A stretch of 64,000 nt of DNA from CAZGSG01 sp964528095 (GCA_964528095.1 CAZGSG010000002.1:1-64000); one strand, 5' to 3'. Counted from the first letter of the stretch, positions 7,703-17,204 are shown. Numbers and translations: made by a program. The notes: generated by a model not told the origin, from the letters alone.

Positions 7703-8122
7703 ATGGATAAAGATCTTAATTTTCCTTTAGTTATTAAGAAAAGCCGGATTGCAGGACTCGGCGCTTTTGCAGGCAAAGCCATTCCGGCCCGTAAAAAGCT
7801 GGGCAATATGGGTGGCGTGATCATTTCTTACAAAGAAGCACAGAAACGCGTAAAGGCGCAGCCACATAATGTTTTGTTTATGGTAGAATTTGATCATGGC
7901 AATATTGCGTTGGATGCCAGTGTCAACAGTAATGCAATAAGACATATCAATCATTCCTGTGGCCCCAATACATATATGCGCAGGGCTTACAGGAAAGTAG
8001 AGTTTTATACGTTGAAGCCAATTCGAAAAGGAGAAGAGCTTACCTGTGACTATGGAGAAACACATCACAATGGCAAACTGCCCTGCAAATGTGGCGCAGC
8101 CAACTGCAGAGGTTTTATTTAA
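7703..8122 (+). CDS. SET-domain protein (putative protein-lysine methyltransferase)
   Basis: 139 aa, a minimal SET domain. Key residues are GLGAFAGKAI (SAM-binding start, about 18-27), the NHSC core at 83-86 (RHINHSCGPN), the catalytic Tyr117 in ELTCDYGE and a complete post-SET CxCx4C zinc-binding tail (Cys128, Cys130, Cys135). SET proteins transfer methyl groups from SAM to lysines of proteins. With no insert or recruitment domain, its target cannot be guessed. pdxJ starts 15 bp after its stop but has its own TAnnTTTG element. Confidence 0.88.
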   Translation: MDKDLNFPLVIKKSRIAGLGAFAGKAIPARKKLGNMGGVIISYKEAQKRVKAQPHNVLFMVEFDHGNIALDASVNSNAIRHINHSCGPNTYMRRAYRKVEFYTLKPIRKGEELTCDYGETHHNGKLPCKCGAANCRGFI

Positions 8123-8125
8123 TGA

Positions 8126-8133
8126 TAACTTTG
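8126..8133 (+). promoter_or_regulatory. -7 promoter element (TAACTTTG) for pdxJ
   Basis: Perfect TAnnTTTG ending 4 bases before the pdxJ ATG. Transcription would start at or within a base or two of the start codon, giving a leaderless or nearly leaderless mRNA. No clear -33 TTG is seen. Confidence 0.5.
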
Positions 8134-8137
8134 CGTC

Positions 8138-8863
8138 ATGACAAAACTTTCAGTCAATATCAATAAGATCGCAACCCTTCGCAACTCAAGAGGCGGAAAT
8201 AATCCGGATGTGGTAAAAGCTGCAGTAGATGTTCAGCGATTTGGCGCAGATGGAGTAACCGTACATCCGCGACCCGATGAACGCCATATTCGTTACGAAG
8301 ATGTAAGACAGATCAAAAAAATTATTAAGACCGAGTTCAATATAGAAGGTAATTGCACAGAACAGAAATTTGTGGACCTTGTATTGGAAACAAAACCTGA
8401 TCAGGTAACACTTGTGCCTGATGTTTTAGGACAACTCACCTCAGATCATGGCTGGGACACCATAAAAAATAAAGCTTATTTAAAAGAAACCATTACGGTA
8501 TTCAAAAATGCAGGTATCCGTGTTTCCATTTTTGTGGATCCTGTTGTTGAGATGGTAGAAGGCGCGGCTGCGACAGGTACTGACAGGATCGAATTATATA
8601 CAGAGGGATATGCCCGTAAGTTTAGTCAAAATAATAAAGAAGCGGTGCGGCCTTATGTTGTTGCCGCCACCAAAGCGAGAGAACTGGGGCTTGGGCTGAA
8701 TGCGGGGCATGATCTTGATCTGCAAAATCTGCAATACTTTTCCCAACATATTCCCTGGCTGGATGAGGTCAGTATTGGTCATGCATTGATTGCAGATGCA
8801 TTATACCTGGGATTTGAAAATGCTGTTCAGTTGTATAAAAGACAATTGAATAAAGCTACCTGA
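8138..8863 (+). CDS. pdxJ: Pyridoxine 5'-phosphate synthase
   Basis: 241 aa, the normal PdxJ length. Diagnostic segments are LSVNINKIATLRNSRGGNNPD, GADGVTVHPRPDERHI, FNIEGNCT, QVTLVPD, IELYTEGYA and GLNAGHDLDL. The enzyme condenses 3-amino-2-oxopropyl phosphate with 1-deoxy-D-xylulose 5-phosphate to pyridoxine 5'-phosphate in the DXP-dependent vitamin B6 pathway. The following VOC gene begins one base after the pdxJ stop, so the two are co-transcribed. Confidence 0.97.
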   Translation: MTKLSVNINKIATLRNSRGGNNPDVVKAAVDVQRFGADGVTVHPRPDERHIRYEDVRQIKKIIKTEFNIEGNCTEQKFVDLVLETKPDQVTLVPDVLGQLTSDHGWDTIKNKAYLKETITVFKNAGIRVSIFVDPVVEMVEGAAATGTDRIELYTEGYARKFSQNNKEAVRPYVVAATKARELGLGLNAGHDLDLQNLQYFSQHIPWLDEVSIGHALIADALYLGFENAVQLYKRQLNKAT

Positions 8864-8864
8864 T

Positions 8865-9335
8865 ATGATAAAAGGTTTATTCGAAACACACTTATATGTT
8901 GAATCCCTCGAACGTGCCGTTTCTTTTTACAAGGACACGCTTGGTCTTCAGCAATGTTACTATGAGGAAGGCAGGCGCTGTGCGTTCTTTTGGATAGGCA
9001 ATCCTAAAGAAGCCATGCTGGGTCTTTGGGAAAAACCGAAGGCTGAGATCGATATCCGGCATTTCGCATTTTGCTGTGATGCTGATTTCATAGTAAACGA
9101 ATCCATAGAATATCTTAAAGCGAGGAATCTAAAGCCTTATAATTTCCTGAAAAACGGGGATGAAAGGCCGATGGTCTTTGCCTGGATGCCTGCAGTTGCT
9201 GTTTATTTCACCGACCCGGATCAACATGTGCTGGAATTTATAGCTATACTGAAGGGTGAAGCAAGACCTGAACTCGGGGTCATTTCCTATGAAGATTGGC
9301 TGAAAAGTGACTTTGCTGGTCAGGGGAACCTATAA
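8865..9335 (+). CDS. Glyoxalase/VOC superfamily protein
   Basis: 156 aa. The N-terminal half (THLYVESLERAVSFYKDTLGL) and C-terminal half (AVAVYFTDPDQHVLEFIAIL) carry the paired beta-alpha-beta-beta-beta pattern of VOC proteins. His (ETHLYV), His (DIRHFAF) and Glu (HVLEFIA) are placed as metal ligands, as in fosfomycin-resistance-like and dioxygenase members. The substrate is not identifiable. It directly follows pdxJ, and its stop codon lies inside the palindrome at 9325. Confidence 0.85.
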   Translation: MIKGLFETHLYVESLERAVSFYKDTLGLQQCYYEEGRRCAFFWIGNPKEAMLGLWEKPKAEIDIRHFAFCCDADFIVNESIEYLKARNLKPYNFLKNGDERPMVFAWMPAVAVYFTDPDQHVLEFIAILKGEARPELGVISYEDWLKSDFAGQGNL

Positions 9336-9383
9336 GGTTCCGCTTAGGAATATCTGAGGCTGTAAACGGAACCTTATAGGTTC
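9325..9383. terminator. Paired palindromes between convergent genes
   Basis: A palindrome at 9325-9341 (GGAACCT-ATA-AGGTTCC) and another at 9368-9383 (GAACCT-TAT-AGGTTC core) are also inverted copies of each other over 15 exact bases. RNA could fold as two small hairpins or as one long stem. The position between convergent genes suggests a bidirectional terminator. The first palindrome overlaps the stop codon of the VOC gene. Confidence 0.55.
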
Positions 9384-9391
9384 AGCGTAGC

Positions 9392-9829
9392 CTAATCCCA
9401 TTCAGGCAATTCATTCATGGCATGAAACTGCTCTTTCCTTTTTTCCCAACCAAAAGACTGATCCCCATTCGTAATAACCAGGTAGCCTGCCGGCACGGTA
9501 ATATGGTATCGCAGCAACTGCTCAATTACTGACTGGTCAAGATTTACAGAAGGTGATTTACATTCGATCATCATCCAGGGCCGGTGATCCCTGTCATATA
9601 CCAGTATGTCGAATCTTTTACTGAGTTCCCCAAGCAAAATCTTTTTTTCCTGCGCTATCAGGGCGGCCGGGTATCGTTTTACCTGTACGAGATACTGAAT
9701 AAAATTTTGCCTTACCCATTCCTCCGGTGTCAGCAGCAGCCATTTCTTCCGAAGCGGATCAAAAATAAAATCCTTCCCGTCTTCCTGCCTGATCCTGAAT
9801 CCCGGTTCGGGATATTTGATGAACAACAT
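9392..9829 (-). CDS. Solitary HsdR N-terminal (PD-(D/E)xK) nuclease-domain protein
   Basis: 145 aa. It resembles HSDR_N_2 (PF13588), the nuclease domain of type I restriction HsdR, but without the helicase part and without hsdM or hsdS nearby. The nuclease motif is RFDILVYDRDHRPWMMIECKSP, with Asp74, Glu89 and Lys91 as the D...ExK residues, and an upstream VRQNFIQYLV helix with a Glu in IAQEKKI. Such stand-alone proteins are common in Bacteroidota and their role is not settled; repair or processing of DNA is a guess. Confidence 0.8.
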   Translation of the reverse strand: MLFIKYPEPGFRIRQEDGKDFIFDPLRKKWLLLTPEEWVRQNFIQYLVQVKRYPAALIAQEKKILLGELSKRFDILVYDRDHRPWMMIECKSPSVNLDQSVIEQLLRYHITVPAGYLVITNGDQSFGWEKRKEQFHAMNELPEWD

Positions 9830-9964
9830 GCTTCAAAAGTAAATGATTAAATTCGCTCTAAATAGGTCCGGAACAAGGAAGCCAATGGCTGTTTACCACT
9901 AGCCCTCCGAAAATAGTTAGTTCAGCAAAACAGCTTCTAATTCATCCGGAACCTCCTAATTTAT

Positions 9965-10735
9965 ATGAAATCAAAAGAAGAAATAGTACAGAACTGGTTA
10001 CCGCGCTATACCGGTGAAAAATTAGAAAATTTTGGTAAATACCTGCTATTGACGAATTTCAGCAATTATGTTTCGATGTTTGCTGAATGGAACAACGTTC
10101 CTATCGTCGGTATCGGTCGGCCAATGCAATGCGCCACAGCCAATGATATCACTATCATCAATTTCGGAATGGGCAGCCCCACTGCTGCAACGGTCATGGA
10201 CCTTGTCACTGCCATAGAACCAAAAGCCGTTTTATTCCTCGGAAAATGTGGCGGGCTAAAAAAACGAAACAAACTGGGCGATCTTATCCTGCCCATTGCA
10301 GCGATAAGGGGCGAAGGAACTTCCAACGATTATTTCCCTGCAGAAGTACCTGCCCTACCGGCTTTTGCTTTGCAGAAGGCCGTCTCTACCACTATTCGTG
10401 ATTATGCAGTCGATTACTGGACCGGCACTGTATACACGACCAATCGCAGGGTATGGGAGCATGATGAACAATTCAAAGAATACTTGCAGAAAGTAAGGGC
10501 CTATGCCATTGACATGGAAACAGCCACTATATTCACTGTTGGCTTTTATAATAAGATACCAACCGGCGCCCTGTTGCTGGTAAGTGACCAGCCGATGATA
10601 CCCGAGGGTGTAAAAACAGAAGAAAGCGACAAACAGATCACTTCACAATTTGTAGAAAGGCATTTAAAGATCGGCATTGATTCTCTCAAACAACTGATCA
10701 ATGACGGGATGACCGTCCGCCATCTGAAATTTTAA
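9965..10735 (+). CDS. amn: AMP nucleosidase
   Basis: 256 aa, matching the short bacteroidetal AMP nucleosidases of the nucleoside phosphorylase fold. Motifs are IINFGMGSPTAATVMDL, VLFLGKCGGLKKRNKLGDLILP, the substrate loop YAIDMETATIF and LLVSDQPM. The enzyme splits AMP into adenine and ribose 5-phosphate, which adjusts adenylate pools. A lipoprotein gene and an ABC ATPase gene follow closely (10 bp, then a 1-base overlap), so the three could be one transcript, though their functions have no obvious link. Confidence 0.92.
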   Translation: MKSKEEIVQNWLPRYTGEKLENFGKYLLLTNFSNYVSMFAEWNNVPIVGIGRPMQCATANDITIINFGMGSPTAATVMDLVTAIEPKAVLFLGKCGGLKKRNKLGDLILPIAAIRGEGTSNDYFPAEVPALPAFALQKAVSTTIRDYAVDYWTGTVYTTNRRVWEHDEQFKEYLQKVRAYAIDMETATIFTVGFYNKIPTGALLLVSDQPMIPEGVKTEESDKQITSQFVERHLKIGIDSLKQLINDGMTVRHLKF

Positions 10736-10745
10736 ATTTATCTAT

Positions 10746-11123
10746 ATGAAACGAATATTCTTATTACTCCCCTTTCTCCTGGTAATTTTTTTCGCCTGTA
10801 AATCACCCGGCAAAGCAAATGGAAACACAACCTTCAAGGGCCGGTTACAGGTAAAAGCGCTTTGTATGAATTACACGCTAAGCGTAATTGAAGGAAATAT
10901 CGACACTTCACTGGTCAATGGAAGCTGGACAGATGAATCTACAGGCAAATCTTATAAACAGGCATTCGGACTTGCCAATCCCTGCGATTTTCCCGAGACT
11001 ATCAAAGAAGGAGATGAATTTTATTTTGTAATAGACACCGCCAAAGGAAAGAATTGTGCAGTCTGTATGGCTTATTATCCAACCCCGTCCCGCAAGCTCT
11101 CTATAAAAGTAGTAGAGAAATAA
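10746..11123 (+). CDS. Small lipoprotein, hypothetical
   Basis: 125 aa. The signal peptide [20 protein letters not shown] has a lipobox FFAC with the acylated Cys18. The mature domain holds four further Cys residues ([24 protein letters not shown]), which could form disulfides in the periplasm. I do not recognise the family. The last base of its stop is the first base of the ABC ATPase start codon, implying translational coupling. Confidence 0.75.
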   Translation: MKRIFLLLPFLLVIFFACKSPGKANGNTTFKGRLQVKALCMNYTLSVIEGNIDTSLVNGSWTDESTGKSYKQAFGLANPCDFPETIKEGDEFYFVIDTAKGKNCAVCMAYYPTPSRKLSIKVVEK

Positions 11124-12829
11124 TGCATCCGCTGTTAAGTATAAATAAGCTCTCTGTAGACTTTATTGCAGCAACAGGCACTACGCATGCGTTAAAAAAT
11201 ATTTCCCTGTCTGTCAGAAAGGGTGAGATCGTAGCGCTTGTGGGTGAATCCGGTTCCGGCAAATCGGTAACCTCCTTGTCGATCTTGCAATTATTACCCT
11301 CTCCTCCTGCCCATTATGCTGCAGGCGAAATATTATTTTCTGAAAATGGCGAAACGCCCATCGATATCCTGAAAAAGGATCGTCACTCATTACAGAATAT
11401 CCGTGGCAACAAGATCGCCATGATCTTCCAGGAACCCATGTCTTCGCTTAATCCGGTATTCACCTGCGGCGACCAGGTGATGGAAGCCATTCTGCAGCAT
11501 AAAAAAATATCAAAAGCAGCAGCCCGGAAAGAAGTTATCAGTTGGTTTGAAAAAGTAAAACTTCCTACTCCCGAGTTAATGGCAGACCGCTATCCGCATC
11601 AATTGAGCGGAGGTCAAAAACAACGGGTCATGATTGCCATGGCCATTTGCTGCCACCCTTCCCTGCTTATTTGTGATGAACCTACGACTGCCCTTGATGT
11701 GACGGTTCAAAAAACGATCCTGCATTTAATAAAGGAATTACAACAGCAGACAGGAATGGGCGTGATCTTTATCACGCATGACCTGGGAGTGGTAGCAGAA
11801 ATAGCCGATCGTGCTGTAGTAATGTATAAGGGAGAGATCGTTGAACAGAACAGTGTATCGCAAATCTTTAACGCTCCAGAGCATCCCTATACAAAAGGTT
11901 TACTTGCCTGCAGACCCGTGCTACATCAAAAAGGAGAACGGCTTCCCGTGGTAGCAGATTTTCTTATATCGCCCCAGGAAAAGATAAGCATTGAAGCTAA
12001 ATCCAATGTTCCAGCGGCGCACGGGTCAAAGCAAGAGGTATTGCTTCGTGCTGAAAACCTGTCCGTCTGGTTTCCCGCAAAAAAAACCTTTTTGGGCAAA
12101 CCCATTTCTTTTACTAAGGCTGTTGACGATGTAAATTTTGAAGTATTCAAAGGAGAAACTCTAGGGCTGGTAGGCGAAAGCGGATGTGGCAAAACAACAT
12201 TAGGCAGAACATTGCTTCGCCTGATTGAACCTACAGCAGGAAGGATCTGGTACAATGGCGTCGACCTTGCCGCCAAAAAGAAAAAAGAAATGCAATCTTT
12301 ACGAAAAGACCTGCAGATCGTTTTCCAGGACCCCTACTCTTCTCTTAACCCAAGGCTTACTATTGGATCGGCTATTGCGGAACCATTAAAAGTTCATAAA
12401 ATATTTGGTACTGAGAATGAAAGAAGGGAGAAAGTAATCGAGCTGCTGCATAAAGTTGATCTTAAACCGGAATATTATAACCGCTATCCACATGAGTTTT
12501 CAGGAGGTCAGCGTCAGCGGATTGTTATTGCTCGTGCGCTCGCGTTAAATCCCTCCTTTATTATCTGTGATGAATCTGTTTCCGCGCTCGACGTAAGTGT
12601 ACAGGCACAGGTATTGAACTTATTAAATGACCTGAAAAAAGAATTTGGGTTCACCGTTATTTTCATCTCGCATGATCTTTCTGTTGTGCGTTATATCAGC
12701 GACCGGATCATGGTTATGAACAAAGGCAGAATTGAAGAAAGCGGCGACGCGGATACTATTTATTTCAATCCCGGCTCAGCATACACCAAAAAACTGATCG
12801 CCTCTATTCCTAAAGGAGTCGTTGTGTAA
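11123..12829 (+). CDS. Fused dipeptide/oligopeptide ABC transporter ATP-binding protein (DppD-DppF/YejF type)
   Basis: 568 aa with two complete ATPase domains. The first has Walker [12 protein letters not shown], signature LSGGQKQRV and Walker [15 protein letters not shown]; the second has [20 protein letters not shown] and [14 protein letters not shown]. Each is followed by the oligopeptide-type C-terminal region ([26 protein letters not shown]). The start chosen is ATG 11123, overlapping the previous stop. Glu in the second Walker B is followed by Ser, not Pro, a common variation. The transmembrane and binding-protein partners are not in this window, so the substrate (peptide, or glutathione as in GsiA) stays open. 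Confidence 0.92.
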   Translation: MHPLLSINKLSVDFIAATGTTHALKNISLSVRKGEIVALVGESGSGKSVTSLSILQLLPSPPAHYAAGEILFSENGETPIDILKKDRHSLQNIRGNKIAMIFQEPMSSLNPVFTCGDQVMEAILQHKKISKAAARKEVISWFEKVKLPTPELMADRYPHQLSGGQKQRVMIAMAICCHPSLLICDEPTTALDVTVQKTILHLIKELQQQTGMGVIFITHDLGVVAEIADRAVVMYKGEIVEQNSVSQIFNAPEHPYTKGLLACRPVLHQKGERLPVVADFLISPQEKISIEAKSNVPAAHGSKQEVLLRAENLSVWFPAKKTFLGKPISFTKAVDDVNFEVFKGETLGLVGESGCGKTTLGRTLLRLIEPTAGRIWYNGVDLAAKKKKEMQSLRKDLQIVFQDPYSSLNPRLTIGSAIAEPLKVHKIFGTENERREKVIELLHKVDLKPEYYNRYPHEFSGGQRQRIVIARALALNPSFIICDESVSALDVSVQAQVLNLLNDLKKEFGFTVIFISHDLSVVRYISDRIMVMNKGRIEESGDADTIYFNPGSAYTKKLIASIPKGVVV

Positions 12830-12903
12830 AGAGTTGAATTTTGTAGAGCAGATGTTGGATATTTGATATCATCAGCCGGCGTCTATCTTCCATTATCTTG
12901 TCA

Positions 12904-15900
12904 TCAATCCCTTGACCCCGATACAGAGATCACGCTGTCTATATCATCGCTGCTATCAGCACCATAAAATCGCCTGGCGCTTTTCCTTAATGAATAAAGT
13001 AATTTTTTGAGTTGTTTGCTTATCTGCGCCTGAATGGGTTCATCTTCTTTGATTTTTACGGGACCGAAAGCTGTAAAATCGGTTTTGTCCGTATCCCGGT
13101 AATCATCAATATCCCAGGATGATGATGCTTCATTTTTATCATCCACTTCAAATTCGAAAAGTTTGGAATCTTCGGCAACAAGTCCTGCATAAGCAAGCTT
13201 CCAGCTCATATCATCTTTTTTGGATTTGTATTTATAGAAATATACCCACCCTTTTTTACCTTTTACAACCGCGGCAAGCCTGTCAATAAAAACCAGTGAG
13301 TCTGGTTTGGAATAATTGGCCGTTCCCCATAATTTGCTTTTAGCCAGGTCAAGGTGGTTATTATATTGGGATGGGAACTGATTGGACATACCCAGGTCAT
13401 TGAGATCAGTATACAGTTCGTAACGATATTCATCCGATTTTGCAAAATAGTTCAGTAGCGTATCCGGAACAGGTTTTTTATTTCGCTTAAGCAAAAGCAA
13501 GAGATCATACTTCAATCGTTTATCACTGGAACTAAACATTTGTTTTATGAATGGAGCAACCGCTGTATTCGTTTCCCAGGAAGGTACCAGTAAAGTGGCA
13601 TACAGCCCCAGATCGTCATTGCCATAATCATTGCCCTGGTTATCGTAACCATAGGGCGACGAGTATTTACTTTGGTTATCATCTTTTTTTTCTTCAGCCG
13701 CCGCTATTGACTTTTTCTTTTCTGCAATCGCCTGCTTCCTGAATTCCTGTTTAGCCTCAATCAGGAATTTGGAAATATATAATTCATAGTCTTTTGGCTT
13801 CACCAGGTTACTATCTATCATTCTCCCAAGCAGCCGCATCATATTTGCTTTATAATCATCCAGATTGAGCAAGGGTAACAACTCCGGCAAAATCGTACGC
13901 GTCAGTTTCAGGGAATCAAATAACTCATCCATGAAATTGTTATTATCATAGTTGTATTTAATCCTCCGCGTTTTACCTGCATTAAAGAAATTGTAGCTGG
14001 TATAATCATTATTTTTTCCAATATTCAATACAGGTGGCTCTGCGGAAACAATATCGCGAAATACATTGAAGGAGTGCTGGGTCTGTTGTTGTAACAATGC
14101 TTCCAGTATAGAATATTGTAATTCAACCGTATCACCAGCGGCATAGTATAACTCTTTTAAATAATTGCCGGCTTCCTTTGTCTGTATCGCATCGAGCTTA
14201 CCAATCAGCATTTTCTTTGTATCAAGGTATTTTTTTTCTTTCCAGTTCAATCCATTGATCAGGCTTTTTGCTATCGGCAGGTCAGTAGAGTCAAAACGAA
14301 CTGTATAGAGTCCTTTCAAGGCACGTTTATGCACCACACTATCTGCGCTCATAAAATCTTCATAAAAAAACCTGGTCTTTTTTACGAAAGGATCGTTGCC
14401 TTTTAAAGTGTCGTCCGGAGTAAATGTTTCAAAGAATGATTTTACAAAAGTACTTGGGGCGGTCAGCGTATCTCCTTCTGTAGTCAGAGAGAAGGTGATC
14501 CCATCCTTATAAAAACTTTTGTTCCATATTGTACGACTACTCCCTGTATCAGAAAGGATCGTTTCCCATACTTTCATTTTGTTTGGGAGTTCGGTCTTTT
14601 TCTTAATTCTTACAATCCATGCCTGGTTTTCATCCTCCGATAAACCATTTTCCCTATCAAATACAGTAGTGTCTTTTGAATAAAAATACCTTGGCACTTT
14701 GAAAAAATTAACATTGATCTTTTCTCCCGTACTGTCATTGCTGATCACCTTGTTCCGAAAAGCGCCATCGCCAAGTATATCATCATCCGAATCATCGTCG
14801 TCATCTGATTGTGAAGAGTAGCCTAGTTGGGGAAGATCCAGTTTGTTTTTTGGTTCAGGGAACACTGGGCTCCTGACCGTGTAATAAAGCGCAGTATCCT
14901 TTCTTTCTTTTATCTCTCCATATTTAAATGACTTCAATTCAAATGAATTCAGGAAATTTTTCATTTTTGGAATTTCCTGCTTTCCATGAGCAATCAACGT
15001 ATAATAATGAGGCCCCTGTATAATAAAACGGGTAAGATACACACCTCCGTTTTTGTCAGTGTACTGGCAATCAAGTGCCGGGTAGCCATTGTAGGTAGTT
15101 TGTTTACGGCTCACCTGCTTATCTATAAATTCTGAAGACGCAAAACTCTCATCCATTAGCCCGAGATCAAACGTATCTTCTTCTACAAAACGGTAATTAT
15201 GGATATCCGTTCTAATAACCCGGTACTGTGTATTGGCGGCCTTATCTTCCGCATCATAGATCTGGCTGCCATCATTTCCAATAAATGGTTCATGAGGCAT
15301 GTCTACACTAAAACCACCTGAAGAAGGAGATATCTTTTTCCATGTAGCAGGCATGGCAGTGTGGTATTCACTAAGCTTAATACTGCCAAAGAATTTCTTT
15401 GCTTCTTCTCCATTCTTTACATAATCACCGGTGCCGCCCATTTTAAAGATCATGATCTCGAATGGCGTAACAAAAATATTGTAGCGTTGCATGTCGCCCC
15501 TTCTCGTACGATTAGTAATATCGATCCCTTTGTAACCGTTGCGAACAATATTTGTTTTACTGATGATCTTGCCAGGAATATTTTCATATAACACACTGTC
15601 TACATTCCGGTATACCTTATCTGCATTATGGCCCCACATCCATGCGTTTGTCATGAGGCGGGTAACCATATAGTAACTCCCATTGGCCATATCTGCATAC
15701 TGGCGTTGTTCAAAACCTGACTCATCTCCAAACTTGTAGAATTTACCAGGAATATCCACTTTAAAAACACCGTCTTCTGCTGTCTGTGTGCTGAAGGTTA
15801 CCGGCACCCTCAATTGTTCAACCATGGTTTTATGCTGACTGTCTCTTTGCCCCATTTTCACGGGTCTGAGTTTATAGCCAAGGTCGCGCAACATTTCTAT

Positions 15901-16755
15901 TACCCCGCGCCTGCCTGGTAAATGGGCCGCGCCTACGCCTACAAAAAGCGATTGTTTGGTTTTGAGAATTGAATCAATGGAGTTTGCCTGGATCTCATTC
16001 CTTTTATAGAGGAATTTTTCATCAAATGCTTCTGAAAAACTATTATACCGGTTAATTGAATCAAGCCAGTCGAGATTGCCTGTTCTGTAAGCTTCCTGCA
16101 ACTTGCCAGAAGAATATCCCTCTTCCCGATCATAGCTCCTTTCTTTTTTGTTTTTGTCCCTCGCGGCATCCCGGTATGCTTCTTCCATCAGTTTCATACT
16201 TTCGCCGTACTTCTCAACACCCGCTACTTTTTTGCCCCATTTCTTTCCACATTGATAAATATACATGTCGAGATAAGTATCTTCTTCAAAATCGCTCGAC
16301 TCATTGCCATAGCTCCGGTAAAGCAGGTTATTAATAGTGGAAGGATTGCTGTAAAGCGCCCGTTCCATTTTTTTATCATACTTATAAAAACGAAGAGTAG
16401 AGATACTCAAAAAATCAGCAGGCATCGCCATTAATCCCCTCACCCGCAGGCGTGAGCTGTATCCTTCATTTTCATCCCCACCCGCATCATATTTGCTCAT
16501 ATCTTCCTGCCATGATTCGGGATTTGTTTCCAACGCAACCATATCGGCATTGCGAATACCTACATAAAAGGAATCGGCAAGATGAAATGCCATTTTGCTG
16601 CTGACATGCATGGTACCAAACAAATAAGAAGGTTTGGTCAGTCCATTGCCTGTGATCTCCCACAAAAGACTGGGATATTTTTTATTGATGTTTTTTGGCT
16701 GCGCACATAAAAAAAGAGGATAGACTATCAACAAAAAAACAAGGGTTCGCTTCAT
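12904..16755 (-). CDS. Very large TraB/GumN-family protein (1283 aa)
   Basis: A signal peptide (residues 1-19, ending LCAQ) precedes a TraB/GumN domain (PF01963 type) at about residues 30-310, with LLWEITGNG, SYLFGTMHVS, VALETNP and near the end FVGVGAAHLPGRRGVIEMLRDLGY. These conserved GTMH, E and GxAHLxG positions are the putative metal or catalytic site of the family. The usual GumN protein is about 300 aa; here some 950 further residues follow, mainly secreted-type beta-rich and helical repeats with no motif I recognise, including an acidic run (SDDDDDSDDDILG). It is probably a periplasmic or surface-exposed protein. No partner gene is evident. Confidence 0.8.
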   Translation of the reverse strand: MKRTLVFLLIVYPLFLCAQPKNINKKYPSLLWEITGNGLTKPSYLFGTMHVSSKMAFHLADSFYVGIRNADMVALETNPESWQEDMSKYDAGGDENEGYSSRLRVRGLMAMPADFLSISTLRFYKYDKKMERALYSNPSTINNLLYRSYGNESSDFEEDTYLDMYIYQCGKKWGKKVAGVEKYGESMKLMEEAYRDAARDKNKKERSYDREEGYSSGKLQEAYRTGNLDWLDSINRYNSFSEAFDEKFLYKRNEIQANSIDSILKTKQSLFVGVGAAHLPGRRGVIEMLRDLGYKLRPVKMGQRDSQHKTMVEQLRVPVTFSTQTAEDGVFKVDIPGKFYKFGDESGFEQRQYADMANGSYYMVTRLMTNAWMWGHNADKVYRNVDSVLYENIPGKIISKTNIVRNGYKGIDITNRTRRGDMQRYNIFVTPFEIMIFKMGGTGDYVKNGEEAKKFFGSIKLSEYHTAMPATWKKISPSSGGFSVDMPHEPFIGNDGSQIYDAEDKAANTQYRVIRTDIHNYRFVEEDTFDLGLMDESFASSEFIDKQVSRKQTTYNGYPALDCQYTDKNGGVYLTRFIIQGPHYYTLIAHGKQEIPKMKNFLNSFELKSFKYGEIKERKDTALYYTVRSPVFPEPKNKLDLPQLGYSSQSDDDDDSDDDILGDGAFRNKVISNDSTGEKINVNFFKVPRYFYSKDTTVFDRENGLSEDENQAWIVRIKKKTELPNKMKVWETILSDTGSSRTIWNKSFYKDGITFSLTTEGDTLTAPSTFVKSFFETFTPDDTLKGNDPFVKKTRFFYEDFMSADSVVHKRALKGLYTVRFDSTDLPIAKSLINGLNWKEKKYLDTKKMLIGKLDAIQTKEAGNYLKELYYAAGDTVELQYSILEALLQQQTQHSFNVFRDIVSAEPPVLNIGKNNDYTSYNFFNAGKTRRIKYNYDNNNFMDELFDSLKLTRTILPELLPLLNLDDYKANMMRLLGRMIDSNLVKPKDYELYISKFLIEAKQEFRKQAIAEKKKSIAAAEEKKDDNQSKYSSPYGYDNQGNDYGNDDLGLYATLLVPSWETNTAVAPFIKQMFSSSDKRLKYDLLLLLKRNKKPVPDTLLNYFAKSDEYRYELYTDLNDLGMSNQFPSQYNNHLDLAKSKLWGTANYSKPDSLVFIDRLAAVVKGKKGWVYFYKYKSKKDDMSWKLAYAGLVAEDSKLFEFEVDDKNEASSSWDIDDYRDTDKTDFTAFGPVKIKEDEPIQAQISKQLKKLLYSLRKSARRFYGADSSDDIDSVISVSGSRD

Positions 16756-17032
16756 AAAAGATCACAATTCAGTTGGTGGTAAAATACTATTTTCTTCGCC
16801 AATCGGTAATAATAACTGGACTAGCAGCGGTTTTGTTGTTTTGCCGCAAAATAAATACACTGTTTTCCTGATGCACAAGGCATAGAAAAAGCATAAATAA
16901 AGGACGGGAACTTATTTCAGCGTATTGGACCATGAGCTCTTTCTACTTAATCCCCGCTTTGCGGAGGAGCTCTGAAAGCCCAAATGAGTGAAAAATGTTG
17001 AAAATTATCCAAAGATCCCGGCCTTTTTTTCG
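16756..17032. other. Divergent intergenic region upstream of queA
   Basis: No gene. A hairpin with GAGCTC arms (16934-16939 and 16967-16972) encloses a smaller CCGC/GCGG stem (16954-16957 with 16961-16964). It could be a binding site or a small folded RNA, but nothing else supports either. Confidence 0.3.
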
Positions 17033-17040
17033 TACCTTTG
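17033..17040 (+). promoter_or_regulatory. -7 promoter element (TACCTTTG) for queA
   Basis: Perfect TAnnTTTG. Transcription starting about 5 bases later would give queA an untranslated leader of roughly 160 bases, unusually long compared with other genes of this window. Confidence 0.5.
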
Positions 17041-17044
17041 CCCG

Positions 17045-17204
17045 CTTTAAAAGCTGTCCGCATGACAAGTCCCGGTGCCGTAAGACCGGGGATCACCTGT
17101 CCGCAGAGCCTTGCATACGTATATCCTGGCCGAACGGTTCAATGTTCCCCCTTCTGTATTGCCCCGGTTTCTCAGCAGACCGACTTAAATAAACCCCATA
17201 ATAC
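17045..17204 (+). promoter_or_regulatory. Structured 5' leader of queA (candidate cis-regulatory RNA)
   Basis: The sequence between promoter and ATG holds a 6-bp GC hairpin (CCCGGT 17071-17076 with ACCGGG 17085-17090, 8-base loop) flanked by two copies of TGTCCGCA (17055-17062 and 17098-17105). Reading frames across it are short and unconvincing. queA belongs to queuosine synthesis, where preQ1 riboswitches are known, but I cannot match the preQ1-I or preQ1-II consensus. Confidence 0.35.

Noticed and set aside
16995..17192. 65-aa + strand ORF in the queA leader
   Set aside because: It starts before the likely transcript start and has unusual composition; the hairpin structure is a better explanation.
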